DNA of 64,000 nucleotides. It comes from VXYL01 sp965203685 (lineage in GTDB: Bacteria > Pseudomonadota > Gammaproteobacteria > Pseudomonadales > Azotimanducaceae). Positions 26,025 to 34,360 of this stretch are shown in pieces. The stretch is taken from assembly GCA_965203685.1 (NCBI GenBank), contig OZ241908.1, forward strand, positions 682,001-746,000, read 5' to 3'. A program made the translations under genes and the position numbers. The notes under the pieces were generated by a model. It was not told the DNA's origin. It searched no databases and worked only from the letters and a program-made list of their open reading frames with translations. The stretch's first letter is position 1. Each line of letters begins with the position of its first letter.

Positions 26025-26070
26025 AACGCCGCCGCTACGGTCGCCGCGCCAAACCCATTGGAGACAGACC

Positions 26071-26742
26071 ATGCGACATTTCAGCATCATCGCCCTGGTC
26101 CTCGCCCTCGCGGCCCCGGCCCAGGCACAAATCCCCGATCTCACGTACAACGCCTTCTCGGCGACCTTCACGCGCAGCGACATTGACGATGTCACCGACG
26201 ACGCCGACAGCTTCACGGTGGCGGCGTCCTACGAGATCAGCGACACGCTCCACCTGTGGGGCCGAGCCGACCGTACGACACTCGACGAGGCCTTCGAGTT
26301 TCCATTCGCCACGCCCGACGCCGTCGGCTTCCCCCGTATCGAGACCAAGGTCCGGTCGCTTGGCCTCGCGGCCGGCGCCGGCGTTCACCGCGACCTGGCG
26401 GACAACCTGAGCGGCTACGCACGGTTGGGCATCGCCTACGCCGACAGCGACGTCAAAGTGAGCGCCACCGGCATGGCGTTCGAGGGTGCCCCGGTCACCT
26501 TCGAAGGCGACAGCTTCACGGCGAGCGACTCCACCACCGACCTCGTTGTATCAGCCGGACTGCGCTACAACGCGGCAGAACGGGTGGAGTTGTTCGGCGG
26601 ACTCTCGCAGGTGGGCGGCGACAGCACCAGCGGCCACGCCGGCGTCGAGTTCCGGCTTGCGGACGGCTGGGGCATGCAACTCACCGGCGTCTTCGGCGAG
26701 GACTCGCAGGGGCTCTCGCTCGGCGTCGTCCGGCGGTTCTGA
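26071..26742 (+). CDS. Outer-membrane beta-barrel protein
   Basis: The 223-residue protein starts with a clear signal peptide (MRHFSIIALVLALAAPAQAQ). The remainder consists of alternating amphipathic strands with many aromatic and Gly positions and ends with SLGVVRRF, a terminal phenylalanine as BAM-assembled barrels require. About eight strands fit, as in OmpA/OmpW- or Ail-like small barrels; I cannot name a subfamily. The ATG has a GGAG-like ribosome site. A PhoB-like direct repeat precedes it and a perfect GC hairpin follows it, so it is probably a single-gene unit regulated by the adjacent hybrid protein. Confidence 0.78.
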   Translation: MRHFSIIALVLALAAPAQAQIPDLTYNAFSATFTRSDIDDVTDDADSFTVAASYEISDTLHLWGRADRTTLDEAFEFPFATPDAVGFPRIETKVRSLGLAAGAGVHRDLADNLSGYARLGIAYADSDVKVSATGMAFEGAPVTFEGDSFTASDSTTDLVVSAGLRYNAAERVELFGGLSQVGGDSTSGHAGVEFRLADGWGMQLTGVFGEDSQGLSLGVVRRF

Positions 26743-26758
26743 CGAGCAAGGACCCCAG

Positions 26759-26784
26759 CGCCGGCGGGCGGACGCCCGCCGGCG
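26759..26784. terminator. Perfect GC hairpin after the OMP gene
   Basis: CGCCGGCGGGCG and CGCCCGCCGGCG form a 12-bp perfect stem around a 2-nt centre, 17 bp after the stop codon. No U-run follows, so it may be a Rho-assisted or RNA-stabilising hairpin rather than a classic intrinsic terminator. Confidence 0.45.
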
Positions 26785-26954
26785 TCCCTCGAGGCCCGTG
26801 TACCGCCTCGGCTTGCATCGTTGCCCTCCCGTGCAAAGCTTTGCTACGTTTGGTTCGCCAGTAGTGTGGTCGCGCTGCGCGCCGAGGTCGGCACTTCCCG
26901 GGTAGATCGGAAGTAGGCGAACCTTGGTCCCATAGACGAACGGGAGGAGAGCCG

Positions 26955-27335
26955 ATGACGACTACGATTCGACGCGCTGGTAGGTACGTGCTCGTCCTAA
27001 TCCTGGTTGCGATGCCGATGCCCCTAACGCAAGCCACAATCGTGAGCATCGAAGCGAAGATCACTCGGACCTTGGCGGCAGCGAGCGGCTTTGGTGGCTG
27101 CATGGCGGCGCTGGACGTGGCGCCGTCGGACAGCGGTCTCGATTGCCCGGTCGGCAGCAAGTGGGTGACGTTCAGTTGCACGGGCGAACATGCGGCCAAG
27201 GCGGAGGCCCTGCGCATGTTTGACTCGGCCCAATTGGCGTTCGTCACGGGACGCCGCGTACGGGTTTGGGTGGACGACACCCGCAAGCACAACGGGCACT
27301 GTTTCGTCTCGCGGATCGACGTGCTGAGTTCCTGA
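26955..27335 (+). CDS. Small secreted four-cysteine protein (paralogue 1)
   Basis: The 126-residue protein has a signal peptide (YVLVLILVAMPMPLTQA) and a compact domain with four cysteines in GFGGCMAALDV, SGLDCPVG, VTFSCTGEH and KHNGHCFVSRID, spaced for two disulfides. The family is not one I can name with a function. A close paralogue lies at 50264-50644, on the other side of the type II secretion genes. GGAGGAG precedes the ATG at a good distance. It is probably periplasmic or exported; cargo of, or accessory to, the secretion system is possible. Confidence 0.75.
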   Translation: MTTTIRRAGRYVLVLILVAMPMPLTQATIVSIEAKITRTLAAASGFGGCMAALDVAPSDSGLDCPVGSKWVTFSCTGEHAAKAEALRMFDSAQLAFVTGRRVRVWVDDTRKHNGHCFVSRIDVLSS

Positions 27336-27383
27336 ACCCGCGGATCGCCCCGGACGGGACTTGGCCGCAGCGGCTCGCCACAG

Positions 27384-27460
27384 CCCGATCGGGCGGATCT
27401 CCTACAGAACTTTCAGCTTTTGCCCGTAGCGCGTCCGGTCGGACCTGCCCGATGCTGCGG
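27384..27460. repeat. 77-bp dispersed repeat, copy 1
   Basis: This segment matches 36201-36277 over its full 77 bp, with shared blocks GGGCGGATC, ACTTTCAGC, TTGCCCG, GGTCGGAC and TGCCCGATG. It ends 25 bp before the start of the Rpn-family gene. The equal length and parallel position before a start codon suggest either a mobile intergenic element or a shared promoter module. Confidence 0.6.
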
Positions 27461-27485
27461 CTCACGCAATGCCGGACGCAGCACG

Positions 27486-28449
27486 ATGGCGGACGCCGTC
27501 AGCCACGATCAGAACTTCAAGAACCTCATCGTCGAGTACCCCCGCGACGCGCTGGCGTTCTTCGCCCCCGAGGAGGCGCCGGCGACGGAGGACGACGTGT
27601 GCATCAAGCCGGTGCGCCAGGAACAACTCCAGGAGCGGCTCGGCGACCGCTACCGGGTGCTCGACGCGCCGCTGATGGTGAAGTGGACCGACGGCCGTCG
27701 GGAGGGCGCGCTGAAGCGCGGTCGTGTTCGCGCTGGAGGAGGAGTCGGACTGGGGGCGGTTCTCGACGCACCGGCTGGCCCGCTACTGCCTGGATCTCGC
27801 CGAGATGTTCGACACCGACCGCGTGGTGCCGGTGACGATCTTCCTGCGCGACGCCGAGAGGGCGCCGGCCTCGCTGGCCCTCGGCACCGAGCGGCACCGC
27901 TACCTGGTCTTCGACTACGTGGCCTGCAAGCTCGCCGCGATGCCCGCGGAGCACTGGCTGGACAGCGGCAACCTGGTGGCGCGCGTCAATCTGCCGAACA
28001 TGGACAGCGGAGCGCTCGACCGGGTCGACGTCTACGCCAGCGCGGTGCGCGGCCTTCTCGATCTGGAAAAGGACCGCGCCAAGCAGGCCAAATACCTGGA
28101 CTTCATCGACATCTACGCTGAGCTGACGGACAATGACAAGCGCCGCTACAGGCGGCGGTACCCGGAGGAGGCCGACATCGTGACAGGATTCCTACAACGG
28201 GCCCGCGACGAGGGCCGCGAGCAAGGCCGCGAGCAGGGCATCGAACAAGGCATCGAACAGGGCATGCGGCAAGGCCGTGCCGAAGGCGAGCGCGCGGTGC
28301 TGGAGCGCCAGCTCCGGCGGCGCTTCGGTCGGCTGCCGGCCAAGACGGTCGAGCTGCTGCAGAGCGCGCCCGAGGCGGACCTGGAGGCGTGGGCCGACAA
28401 GGTGCTGGACGCCCGCACGCTCAACGAGGTCTTCGGCAACAGACGCTAG
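27486..28449 (+). pseudogene. Rpn-family nuclease/transposase-like protein, frameshifted
   Basis: The first part (from ATG 27486) encodes MADAVSHDQNFKNLIVEYP and continues to VKWTDGRREG; the rest of the protein continues in a different frame from about 27720 (VFALEEESDWGRFSTHRLAR). Joined, they make a typical Rpn (recombination-promoting nuclease, PD-(D/E)XK) protein with the low-complexity EQG-repeat linker near 28215-28275 and a C-terminal DUF4351-type helical domain (ERQLRRRFGRLPAKTVELLQ). One indel around 27705-27720 breaks it; a sequencing error would give the same picture. The downstream half could be translated from an internal start at 27724 but would lack part of the nuclease core. 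Confidence 0.75.
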
Positions 28450-28564
28450 CGGACTGCCGATCGCGGGAGCGCGGACGTCTCGACCGCATCCGGCTAACGC
28501 AGGCACGACCGCAACGCTGCGCCCCGTTCGATCACCTCAGCGGTACCGTTCAGGAGAGACACAA

Positions 28565-28693
28565 ATGACGCAGGAACAACGAGCACCGAAGAGCCGTTGC
28601 CAACGCGCGCGCATCTGGCTCAAGCGCAAGTTCGACGCTTTCATGGACCGCATGGTGAAGAACACCCCGCCGGCGGAGAAATGGTGTGGGTGA
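28565..28693 (+). CDS. Small basic protein, 42 aa
   Basis: MTQEQRAPKSRCQRARIWLK begins a 42-residue basic helical peptide ending EKWCG. The CAGGAGAGACACA stretch before the ATG is a good ribosome site, better than many in this window, which is the main reason for calling it. The frame is open for longer upstream but that part is a shadow of the Rpn gene. No known family. It may be a small regulator or membrane-surface peptide; expression is unproven. Confidence 0.4.
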   Translation: MTQEQRAPKSRCQRARIWLKRKFDAFMDRMVKNTPPAEKWCG

Positions 28694-28784
28694 ACCGGCC
28701 CCGCAGGGTAGACGCCTCACTCGCCCGAGCCGTCAGCGGCGCGGAGTGCAAGCCCCGCAGGATCACTCTCTTTCTCTTGCCGCT

Positions 28785-30181
28785 TTAGTCGGCTGATTTC
28801 GAGTAGACGGCCCCGCCGCTGCCCGGTGGCTCCGGCTCGACATCGTCGATGGTCCAACTGTCGTCGCTGTTGCGCGCCGCGACGAACGTGATCGTCTCGC
28901 CGTTGATGGTCGAGTTCCGCCAGTTCTGTGACGCCCCACTGCAGCTCGTGAACCCTCCCGAGCGCAGACAGCCCAGTCCGCTGGCGCTGACATCGAAGGT
29001 CACGTTGGTGTCGTAGACGCTGCACTCGCCGGACGGAGCAATATCGTCGTCGTCGCGACAGAAATCAGCCGCGGAGCCGCCACCGTCGCTTTCCGTCGTC
29101 GCGGATCCGATCCCGACCAGGGTCCTGGCGTTCCCGACTCGCAGGAACCGGACGGGCGGTGGCGGTAGCGAACGTCGTACGTCGTGTCAGGGCTCAGGCC
29201 CGACACGGTCCAACGGTAGTCGTATCTGCCGGATGGTCCGCCGCCGTAGTCGGTGCAGAAGACCCGCCAATCGCCGCCGCGCGGACGGATCTGCTGGTTG
29301 AATAGGTCCGAATCTCCGGCTCGGTAATCCCACACCCACTCGGCGCGTAGCCGGTCGGGGCCGAGCGCCGTCACGGTCGGCGCATCCGGCGCCGTGCCGC
29401 CAACGGGTTCATCCACTGGGTCATCCACCGGGTCGTCGCCAGGGACGATCTGCCCGAGGATGCGGTAGGCGCCGGCGTCGTGGCCGGAGACCTCAACGTA
29501 GTAGATGCCGGCGTCCAAGGTCTGTTCGATGCGGAAGTTGCCGGCACCGTCATCGGCAAAGGCAATCTCGTTCTCCGATGTGTCCACCAGTCGCGCATAG
29601 GTGTCGACGCTCCCCGAGGTGCGAACCCTCACCCCGGACCTTTCCCCAACATCGATCCGAAACACGTCGCGATCATCTGTCGAGGGCCATATGCGCCCCG
29701 CGGTAGCCAGTAGCACTTGCGGGGTAACCGCGGACAGTTCCTCGGCGGTGTGCAGCTTCAGCAACGTGGACGTGCCGATGGTGTCGCCGTGGTCGCGCGA
29801 GCCACCAAGACGCGCGTTGATCGCGTACTCGCCGGCGGCGCCCGAGACATGGACGTAGTACACGCCGGGGGCAAAGTCGTACTCGATGCCGAAGTTGTCG
29901 CCGGGGCCGGTGTCGTCGTCCGACATCAGCCGGGCTCCCTCGCCGTCGAGAAGCTCGCCCTCGGTATCAGTCTGCCCGGAGGTGCGGATCTGGATGAGGG
30001 CCTGCCCCAAGATGTCCAGCCTGAACGCGTCGATGTCGGACGGACCGTTCAGACGCCCTGGAACCGTGCCGCCGATCGGCAGCAGGCTCGCGCTATGCGA
30101 GTCGTCGCCGTGATCGTCCTGCGCCACGGCCGTCGTAGCCCCCCACACCCCCAAACAGACCGCAGCGATCACGCATCTCAT
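28785..30181 (-). pseudogene. Secreted protein with two PPC domains and an FN3 domain, frameshifted near the 3' end
   Basis: From ATG 30181 the protein has a signal peptide (MRCVIAAVCLGVWGATTAVA), two bacterial pre-peptidase C-terminal (PPC) domains (QDDHGDDSHSASLLPIGG... and IWPSTDDRDVFRIDVGERSG), a linker rich in DDPVDDPVDEP and a fibronectin III domain ending near SGLSPDTTYDVRYRH. At about 29103-29117 the frame breaks. The other frame continues sensibly (GSATTESDGGGSAADFC) into a cysteine-containing domain (LGCLRSGGFTSCSGASQ) that stops at 28785. It is either a recent frameshift or a sequencing error. It is a paralogue of the gene at 33011, with which it shares the first two domains. Confidence 0.75.
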
Positions 30182-30346
30182 GGAACTGACTCCACCGGGG
30201 AACAGCATCTGACGCTAGGCAGCTACGGTTGCCTACCGCAATACGCGCTTGTACACATCGGGCGATGTGACGCACGCCGTGGCGGCTGGTTCGCTGCTTG
30301 GGACGCCTCTAGTCGGGTGGGAGGCTCGCGTAACGACGGGCGGATC

Positions 30347-30416
30347 GGTCGCGGACGTCCACGTCCGCATTCCGGCCTGGTCCGGAGCCCATTGCGGGCC
30401 GGGAGGCCCGCGTACC
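30347..30416. repeat. Composite REP-like element (B+A hairpins)
   Basis: Two palindromes make one 70-bp unit: type B around GCGGACGTCCACGTCCGC (30351-30368) and type A beginning TGCGGGCCGGGAGGCCCGCG (30393-30412) followed by TACC. They are joined by a short spacer containing GGCCTGGTCCGGAGCCCAT. The same order and a similar spacer recur at 34361-34429, and the reverse order elsewhere in the window. Confidence 0.75.
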
Positions 30417-30450
30417 GCAGACCACCTACTCCGGTCGTTTCGGCTACAGC
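30417..30450. pseudogene. Duplicated 3' end fragment of the 31304-32770 methyltransferase gene
   Basis: Directly after the A hairpin the sequence GACCACCTACTCCGG and CGTTTCGGCTACAGCAG repeats, with few changes, the last codons and stop of the methyltransferase gene and its flank at 31295-31328. The hairpin and gene end were evidently copied together. The rest of 30209-30634 contains no gene I can support. Confidence 0.6.
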
Positions 30451-30634
30451 AGACGAGATCGCCGCCGAGAACCAGCGTGCGCGGCTCGCAGCCGGGACCT
30501 GCACTTGATCTGCTATTCTCGGTCGAGCGCGATGCGGTTCCGCGGCGAGGCGCATCCGCCGGAGTCCGCTCAACAGCATCTGCCACGGCGCTCGTCTACC
30601 CGAACGCAGAGCGGCTGCTTCCAGGCGCGACGAC

Positions 30635-30865
30635 ATGAACTGGCATGACCACATACACAGCGATCCTGCGATTCTCGCGGGGAAGCCCGTGGTGCGGGGA
30701 ACAAGGCTGTCCGTGGACTTCCTGCTCGACCTGCTCGCGAACGGCTGGACCCTCGCGGAGGTTCTGGACAACTATCCGCAGCTATCCCGGGAGGCGCTTT
30801 GCGCCTTGTTTGCTTTCGCTGCGGAGTGTGCGCGGGACGAGCAGGTCTACTCGTTCGGCGACTAG
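30635..30865 (+). CDS. DUF433 antitoxin
   Basis: The 76-residue protein has the DUF433 winged-helix core: DPAILAGKPVVRGTRLSVDF, LLANGWTLAEVLDNYPQLS. DUF433 proteins pair with PIN-like toxins and act as antitoxin and transcriptional repressor of their own operon. The partner DUF5615 gene starts 6 bp later, the standard arrangement. The unit sits among repeats and gene fragments, as mobile toxin-antitoxin pairs often do. Confidence 0.85.
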   Translation: MNWHDHIHSDPAILAGKPVVRGTRLSVDFLLDLLANGWTLAEVLDNYPQLSREALCALFAFAAECARDEQVYSFGD

Positions 30866-30871
30866 CCCGGC

Positions 30872-31258
30872 ATGAAGCTACTCGCGGACGAGAACGTCCC
30901 GCTCGGGACGGTCACGGTGTTGCGGCGGTCCGGCGCGGATGTTCTCGCGGTGGCCGAGGTCTCGCCGGGCGCGGCCGATGAGGATGTCTTGCGGTTGGGC
31001 AGGACGCAGGGGCGAGTCATCGTCACCTTCGACCGGGACTACGGCGACCTCGTGTTCCGGCGAAATCTCATGCCGCCGACAGGCGTCTTGTATCTGCGCT
31101 TCGTCCCGGATTCGGCGGAACAGTTGGCCGCGCAGGTCATGGAGTTGATGGCGAGCGGGGTTCGATTGGATGGATGGTTCACGACGGTGAGCGGGAGCGG
31201 TATCCGGCAGCGCCCAATACATCGCGTCGACCGCGCCGCGACCAGATCCGATCCGTGA
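30872..31258 (+). CDS. DUF5615 PIN-like toxin
   Basis: The 128-residue PIN-like protein begins MKLLADENVPLGTVTVLRRS and carries VIVTFDRDYGDLVF, providing the acidic residues expected for metal-dependent RNA cleavage (D6, E7 and the aspartates of FDRDYGD). Its C-terminal extension after RIRQ-like WFTTVSGSG is basic. It follows the DUF433 gene by 6 bp, forming a VapBC-like toxin-antitoxin module. RNA target is unknown. Confidence 0.82.
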   Translation: MKLLADENVPLGTVTVLRRSGADVLAVAEVSPGAADEDVLRLGRTQGRVIVTFDRDYGDLVFRRNLMPPTGVLYLRFVPDSAEQLAAQVMELMASGVRLDGWFTTVSGSGIRQRPIHRVDRAATRSDP

Positions 31259-31270
31259 GTGCAGTCCCAT

Positions 31271-31294
31271 TGCGGGCCGGGAGGCCCGCGTACC
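31271..31294. repeat. REP-like hairpin, type A (single)
   Basis: TGCGGGCCGGGAGGCCCGCG followed by TACC is identical in sequence to the A half of the 30347-30416 composite. It lies in the 45-bp gap between the convergent toxin and methyltransferase genes and can form a bidirectional terminator-like hairpin. Confidence 0.7.
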
Positions 31295-31303
31295 GCGGAC
31301 CAC

Positions 31304-32770
31304 CTACTCCGGCTGTTTCGGCTCCAGCAGCAGCATCTCCCGCTTCCCCGCCTTCAAGCTCATCCTATCCTCGATCGTGAACCGCTTCGCCACCTCTGCC
31401 TGGAAGTTCTCCGGCGTGTAGTCCGCGTAGTCCTCGCGTTTGTTCTCCGCGAGCTTGACGAACATCTCGTCGTCGCGGTCGATGAACTCGACGATGACGG
31501 TGGCGTTCAACCTCCGTAGCCACTCAATGAAATGTGACACCGGGATGTTCGCCGAGACTCGCAGGTGGTGGATGAGCGCCAGGCAGAGCGCCATGTCGGG
31601 GCTTCGCCTTTCATCGAACGGGGCGCGCTCCCGGCCCGCCCAACCTTGGCCTGGCGAGGGGTTCGCCAGGTCCATGACGAGGGGGATGATGTTCCGCTGG
31701 TTGCCGTCGATCGTCTCGAGGTAAAGGGCGTCCACGGCGTCGTGATCACCGTCGACCGCAACTACCGTACCCGCGTGGCGGGCCGCGATGCAGGAGTACT
31801 CGCCGGTGTTCGCGCCGAGATCCCATAGCAGGCGGGGGTGCCGTACTGAGGTGTGCTCCTCGACGAACGCCATCTTTCGCTCGAGATCGCCCGCCTCGTA
31901 CGAGTGCGTCTCCGCATCGCACGACCACTCCGACGGGCTCGCTTGGGAGTAGGACAAGCCGCTCACGAGCCGGCCTAGGCGGTCGAGCAACGCCAAGAGG
32001 GCCCTGGTGGATTGCCGTCGCGTCGAAGCGGCCGACCCGTCCGCTGCGGCAAGCCGCGCCCATGCCTCCATCCGCACCGGAAACCAGACGTGAGAAGGAA
32101 CACCTTTCTTGAGTAGTCGCAGTCCATGGAAGTACTTCGCCGCCTCTTCGCGTGGGATGCCCCCGGGGTTCGATCGCAGCAACGGCTGGTACGGAATGCG
32201 CAGATGTGCGGTCAGCATGAGCGGGATCAGGAACAAGGAGCAGAACTGTCGGTAGCCCTGCCAATGCTCGCCGTCTTCCCGCGGCACGAACGAAGGAATG
32301 TCTACGAAGATAGGCCTGGTACCCACCCATTGGATGTTGAAGGGCGTGGCGTCCGTGAGCATCCATCCGGATTGGACGCACGCTTCCAGCAGCCGCAGTT
32401 GCAGCAGTGCCGCGTCCTGGAGCATTGAGAACGGCCACTCGTAGGGCCACGTCACGAACTCGACGGGAAAGTGCTCTACCGCTGACGCCCAGCCATCGTC
32501 CATCACCGCAGCCGCGACGGGGTCGTCGGGAGACGGAAAGCGCGTATGTGCCACATCGCCGTCGTCGCGCATCCGCTGGAAGAAGGACTCTGCCAGTAGC
32601 CTCTCGACCGTAGCGGCCGATGCGGCTGTCAGTCCCCGGACCACGCGCTGTTCGCCGGCCCTGTCCTCGAACACGTAGACCCGCCCGGACGGGTCCCTGA
32701 AAGACCCGGCGTCCGCCGTCAGCAATTCGCGGCCTCGCCGTTCAGATGAACCTATGGCGCCTCGGCTCAA
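31304..32770 (-). CDS. SAM-dependent methyltransferase (NoeA-like)
   Basis: The protein of up to 488 residues has an N-terminal kinase-like or all-helical region (FEDRAGEQRVVRGLTAAS, GWMLTDATPFNIQWVG, PIFVDIPSFVPRED) and a C-terminal methyltransferase fold: LLWDLGANTGEYSCIAARH (motif I), VVAVDGDHDAV (motif II) and DMALCLALIHHLRVSANIP. The arrangement resembles nodulation NoeA-like proteins and is known from glycan-modification loci. The TTG at 32770 is the longest start but lacks a ribosome site; a TTG about 45 bp further in has GAGG upstream. A broken copy of its 3' half lies at 34440-34737. Confidence 0.75.
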   Translation of the reverse strand: MSRGAIGSSERRGRELLTADAGSFRDPSGRVYVFEDRAGEQRVVRGLTAASAATVERLLAESFFQRMRDDGDVAHTRFPSPDDPVAAAVMDDGWASAVEHFPVEFVTWPYEWPFSMLQDAALLQLRLLEACVQSGWMLTDATPFNIQWVGTRPIFVDIPSFVPREDGEHWQGYRQFCSLFLIPLMLTAHLRIPYQPLLRSNPGGIPREEAAKYFHGLRLLKKGVPSHVWFPVRMEAWARLAAADGSAASTRRQSTRALLALLDRLGRLVSGLSYSQASPSEWSCDAETHSYEAGDLERKMAFVEEHTSVRHPRLLWDLGANTGEYSCIAARHAGTVVAVDGDHDAVDALYLETIDGNQRNIIPLVMDLANPSPGQGWAGRERAPFDERRSPDMALCLALIHHLRVSANIPVSHFIEWLRRLNATVIVEFIDRDDEMFVKLAENKREDYADYTPENFQAEVAKRFTIEDRMSLKAGKREMLLLEPKQPE

Positions 32771-32915
32771 GGAGAGGATTCTGCCCGTCCGACAAGCATT
32801 CGATAGTCGCTTGCACCACGTCCAGAGACGTCATGTAACCCGGGCGCTCAGCCTCGTCCAGTTCGGGGAAGCACCTATGGCGCGCGCAAACGCTGCCTAG
32901 GGTTCCGAAACGGTC

Positions 32916-32968
32916 TTGCAGGTAGAACCTGCAAATGCTGCCAACGACACTACGTATATTCGCGTAGT
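32916..32968. promoter_or_regulatory. Two inverted repeats in divergent spacer
   Basis: TTGCAGGT-AGA-ACCTGCAA (32916-32934, perfect 8-bp arms) is followed by ACTACG-N8-CGTAGT (32949-32968), whose centre contains TATATT, a plausible -10 box. The pair lies 43-95 bp before the PPC-protein start and is divergent from the methyltransferase gene. Two operators, or a hairpin plus promoter, are possible. Confidence 0.4.
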
Positions 32969-33010
32969 CTATTGTCGAGCCATCGGAACGAAACCCACAG
33001 GAGGGCAGGC

Positions 33011-34339
33011 ATGGAAAACATCGTACGAGCGCTCATTGCAGCGCCTTTGGTTGCCACCCTGGCCCAAGTGGCGACCGCGCAGGACGACCACGGCGACACC
33101 TACACAGACTCGACCGTACTGGGGATAGGCGCGGTGGTGCCGGGCGCTCTCGACGCGGGTGACACCGACGTCTTCCGCCTAGAACTGCTCGGGACCGCCG
33201 AGATCCAAGTGCGGACGTCCGGGCAGACGGACACTAGGGGCGAACTGATCGACAGCACCGGGGCGCGCTTGATGTCGGATGACGACAGCGGTCCGGGCGA
33301 CAACTTCTCGATGACCGCCGAGTTGCAGCCCGGCGTCTACTACGTCGAAGTCCGAGGCGAACCCGGGACCTACGCTGTCGGCGCCCGGCTTGGCGGTAAC
33401 CGTGACCACGGCGACACGCCGGAGTCCTCGACGGTCCTCAGGCTCCACACCGCGGAAGAGCTTGATGCAGTCGATCCGTCCGTGCTGCTTGCCACCAGCG
33501 CCCGGATCCACCCGTCCACGGACGATGTGGACGTATTCAGGCTGGACGTCGCGCACAACGCCACCGACGTGACGCTGCGGACGTCGCCGGCCGCGTTCGA
33601 CACACGGGCCTCGCTCACCGACGCGGCAGGCAATGAGATCACGGCGGCGGACGGCAGCGGCGCGTTCCGCATTGAGACGACGCTGGACGCCGGAACCTAC
33701 TACGTATCCGTCGCCGCAACTGCAGTGGGTGCATACCGCGTCCTCGCCCAAGGCGATTACGACCTCGACGTCATGCCCCCGCCTGTGGAGGCAGAGAGCC
33801 TGCTCGGGGTCTGGGCCGGCGCGTTCCGGTGGCCGTTCGGTGGCTTCAGCGCGGATGCGTGGTCGCTGACCCGCATCATCGAAGACGGCGGTTTGGGGAT
33901 CGCCGTGGAAGAGGACTTCACGCCTGATGTGATCAACGACCTAAGCACTTACTACTACGTTGGCGTGCCGGTGTCGGCCTTCGACGGCGACGACCCGTTC
34001 GGCTACGACTACCTGGTGACGTACCGTGGATTCGACATCCTGTGCTATGCGTACCTCTTCGACCTCGTCTCCCCTGACGCGAGCGCAGCCGGCATCATGC
34101 TGTTCGGCGACGTGATCGACGGAGAGTGCGACTTCGAGGCTGCCGACGTGCATGAGTTCCGGGTTGCCCGCCTGCAAGAGCCCGGGGTGTGGTTCTCTGC
34201 GACCGGAGGCGGCGATCCGGCGACCAGGCGCCAGATGGCCATCGCGGAGCGCGACATGCTCCGCGCCGCTGGCGCGGGCAGGCCTGCGCCAGCCGCCGTG
34301 TACGAGGCACTGAGCGACCTTAAGTCAGCCATCCGCTAG
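33011..34339 (+). CDS. Secreted protein with two PPC domains
   Basis: The 442-residue protein has a signal peptide (RALIAAPLVATLAQVATAQ) and two PPC domains, the first starting QDDHGDTYTDSTVLGIGAVV and the second at about residue 150 (RDHGDTPESSTVLRLHTAEE). The C-terminal 180 residues form a different domain (ESLLGVWAGAFRWPFGGF, YRGFDILCYAYLFDL) with lipocalin-like composition that I cannot name. ATG at 33011 follows GAGGGCAGGC. It is a paralogue of the gene at 28785-30181 in the first half only. PPC domains are common in exported, often type II-secreted, proteins and are often cleaved off. Confidence 0.82.
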   Translation: MENIVRALIAAPLVATLAQVATAQDDHGDTYTDSTVLGIGAVVPGALDAGDTDVFRLELLGTAEIQVRTSGQTDTRGELIDSTGARLMSDDDSGPGDNFSMTAELQPGVYYVEVRGEPGTYAVGARLGGNRDHGDTPESSTVLRLHTAEELDAVDPSVLLATSARIHPSTDDVDVFRLDVAHNATDVTLRTSPAAFDTRASLTDAAGNEITAADGSGAFRIETTLDAGTYYVSVAATAVGAYRVLAQGDYDLDVMPPPVEAESLLGVWAGAFRWPFGGFSADAWSLTRIIEDGGLGIAVEEDFTPDVINDLSTYYYVGVPVSAFDGDDPFGYDYLVTYRGFDILCYAYLFDLVSPDASAAGIMLFGDVIDGECDFEAADVHEFRVARLQEPGVWFSATGGGDPATRRQMAIAERDMLRAAGAGRPAPAAVYEALSDLKSAIR

Positions 34340-34360
34340 CCCGGCGAGCGGACATCGCTG

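Noticed and set aside
28466..28498. GGAGCGCGGACGTCTCGACC looks like a distant type B hairpin.
   Set aside because: Too many mismatches in the arms to count it as a family member.
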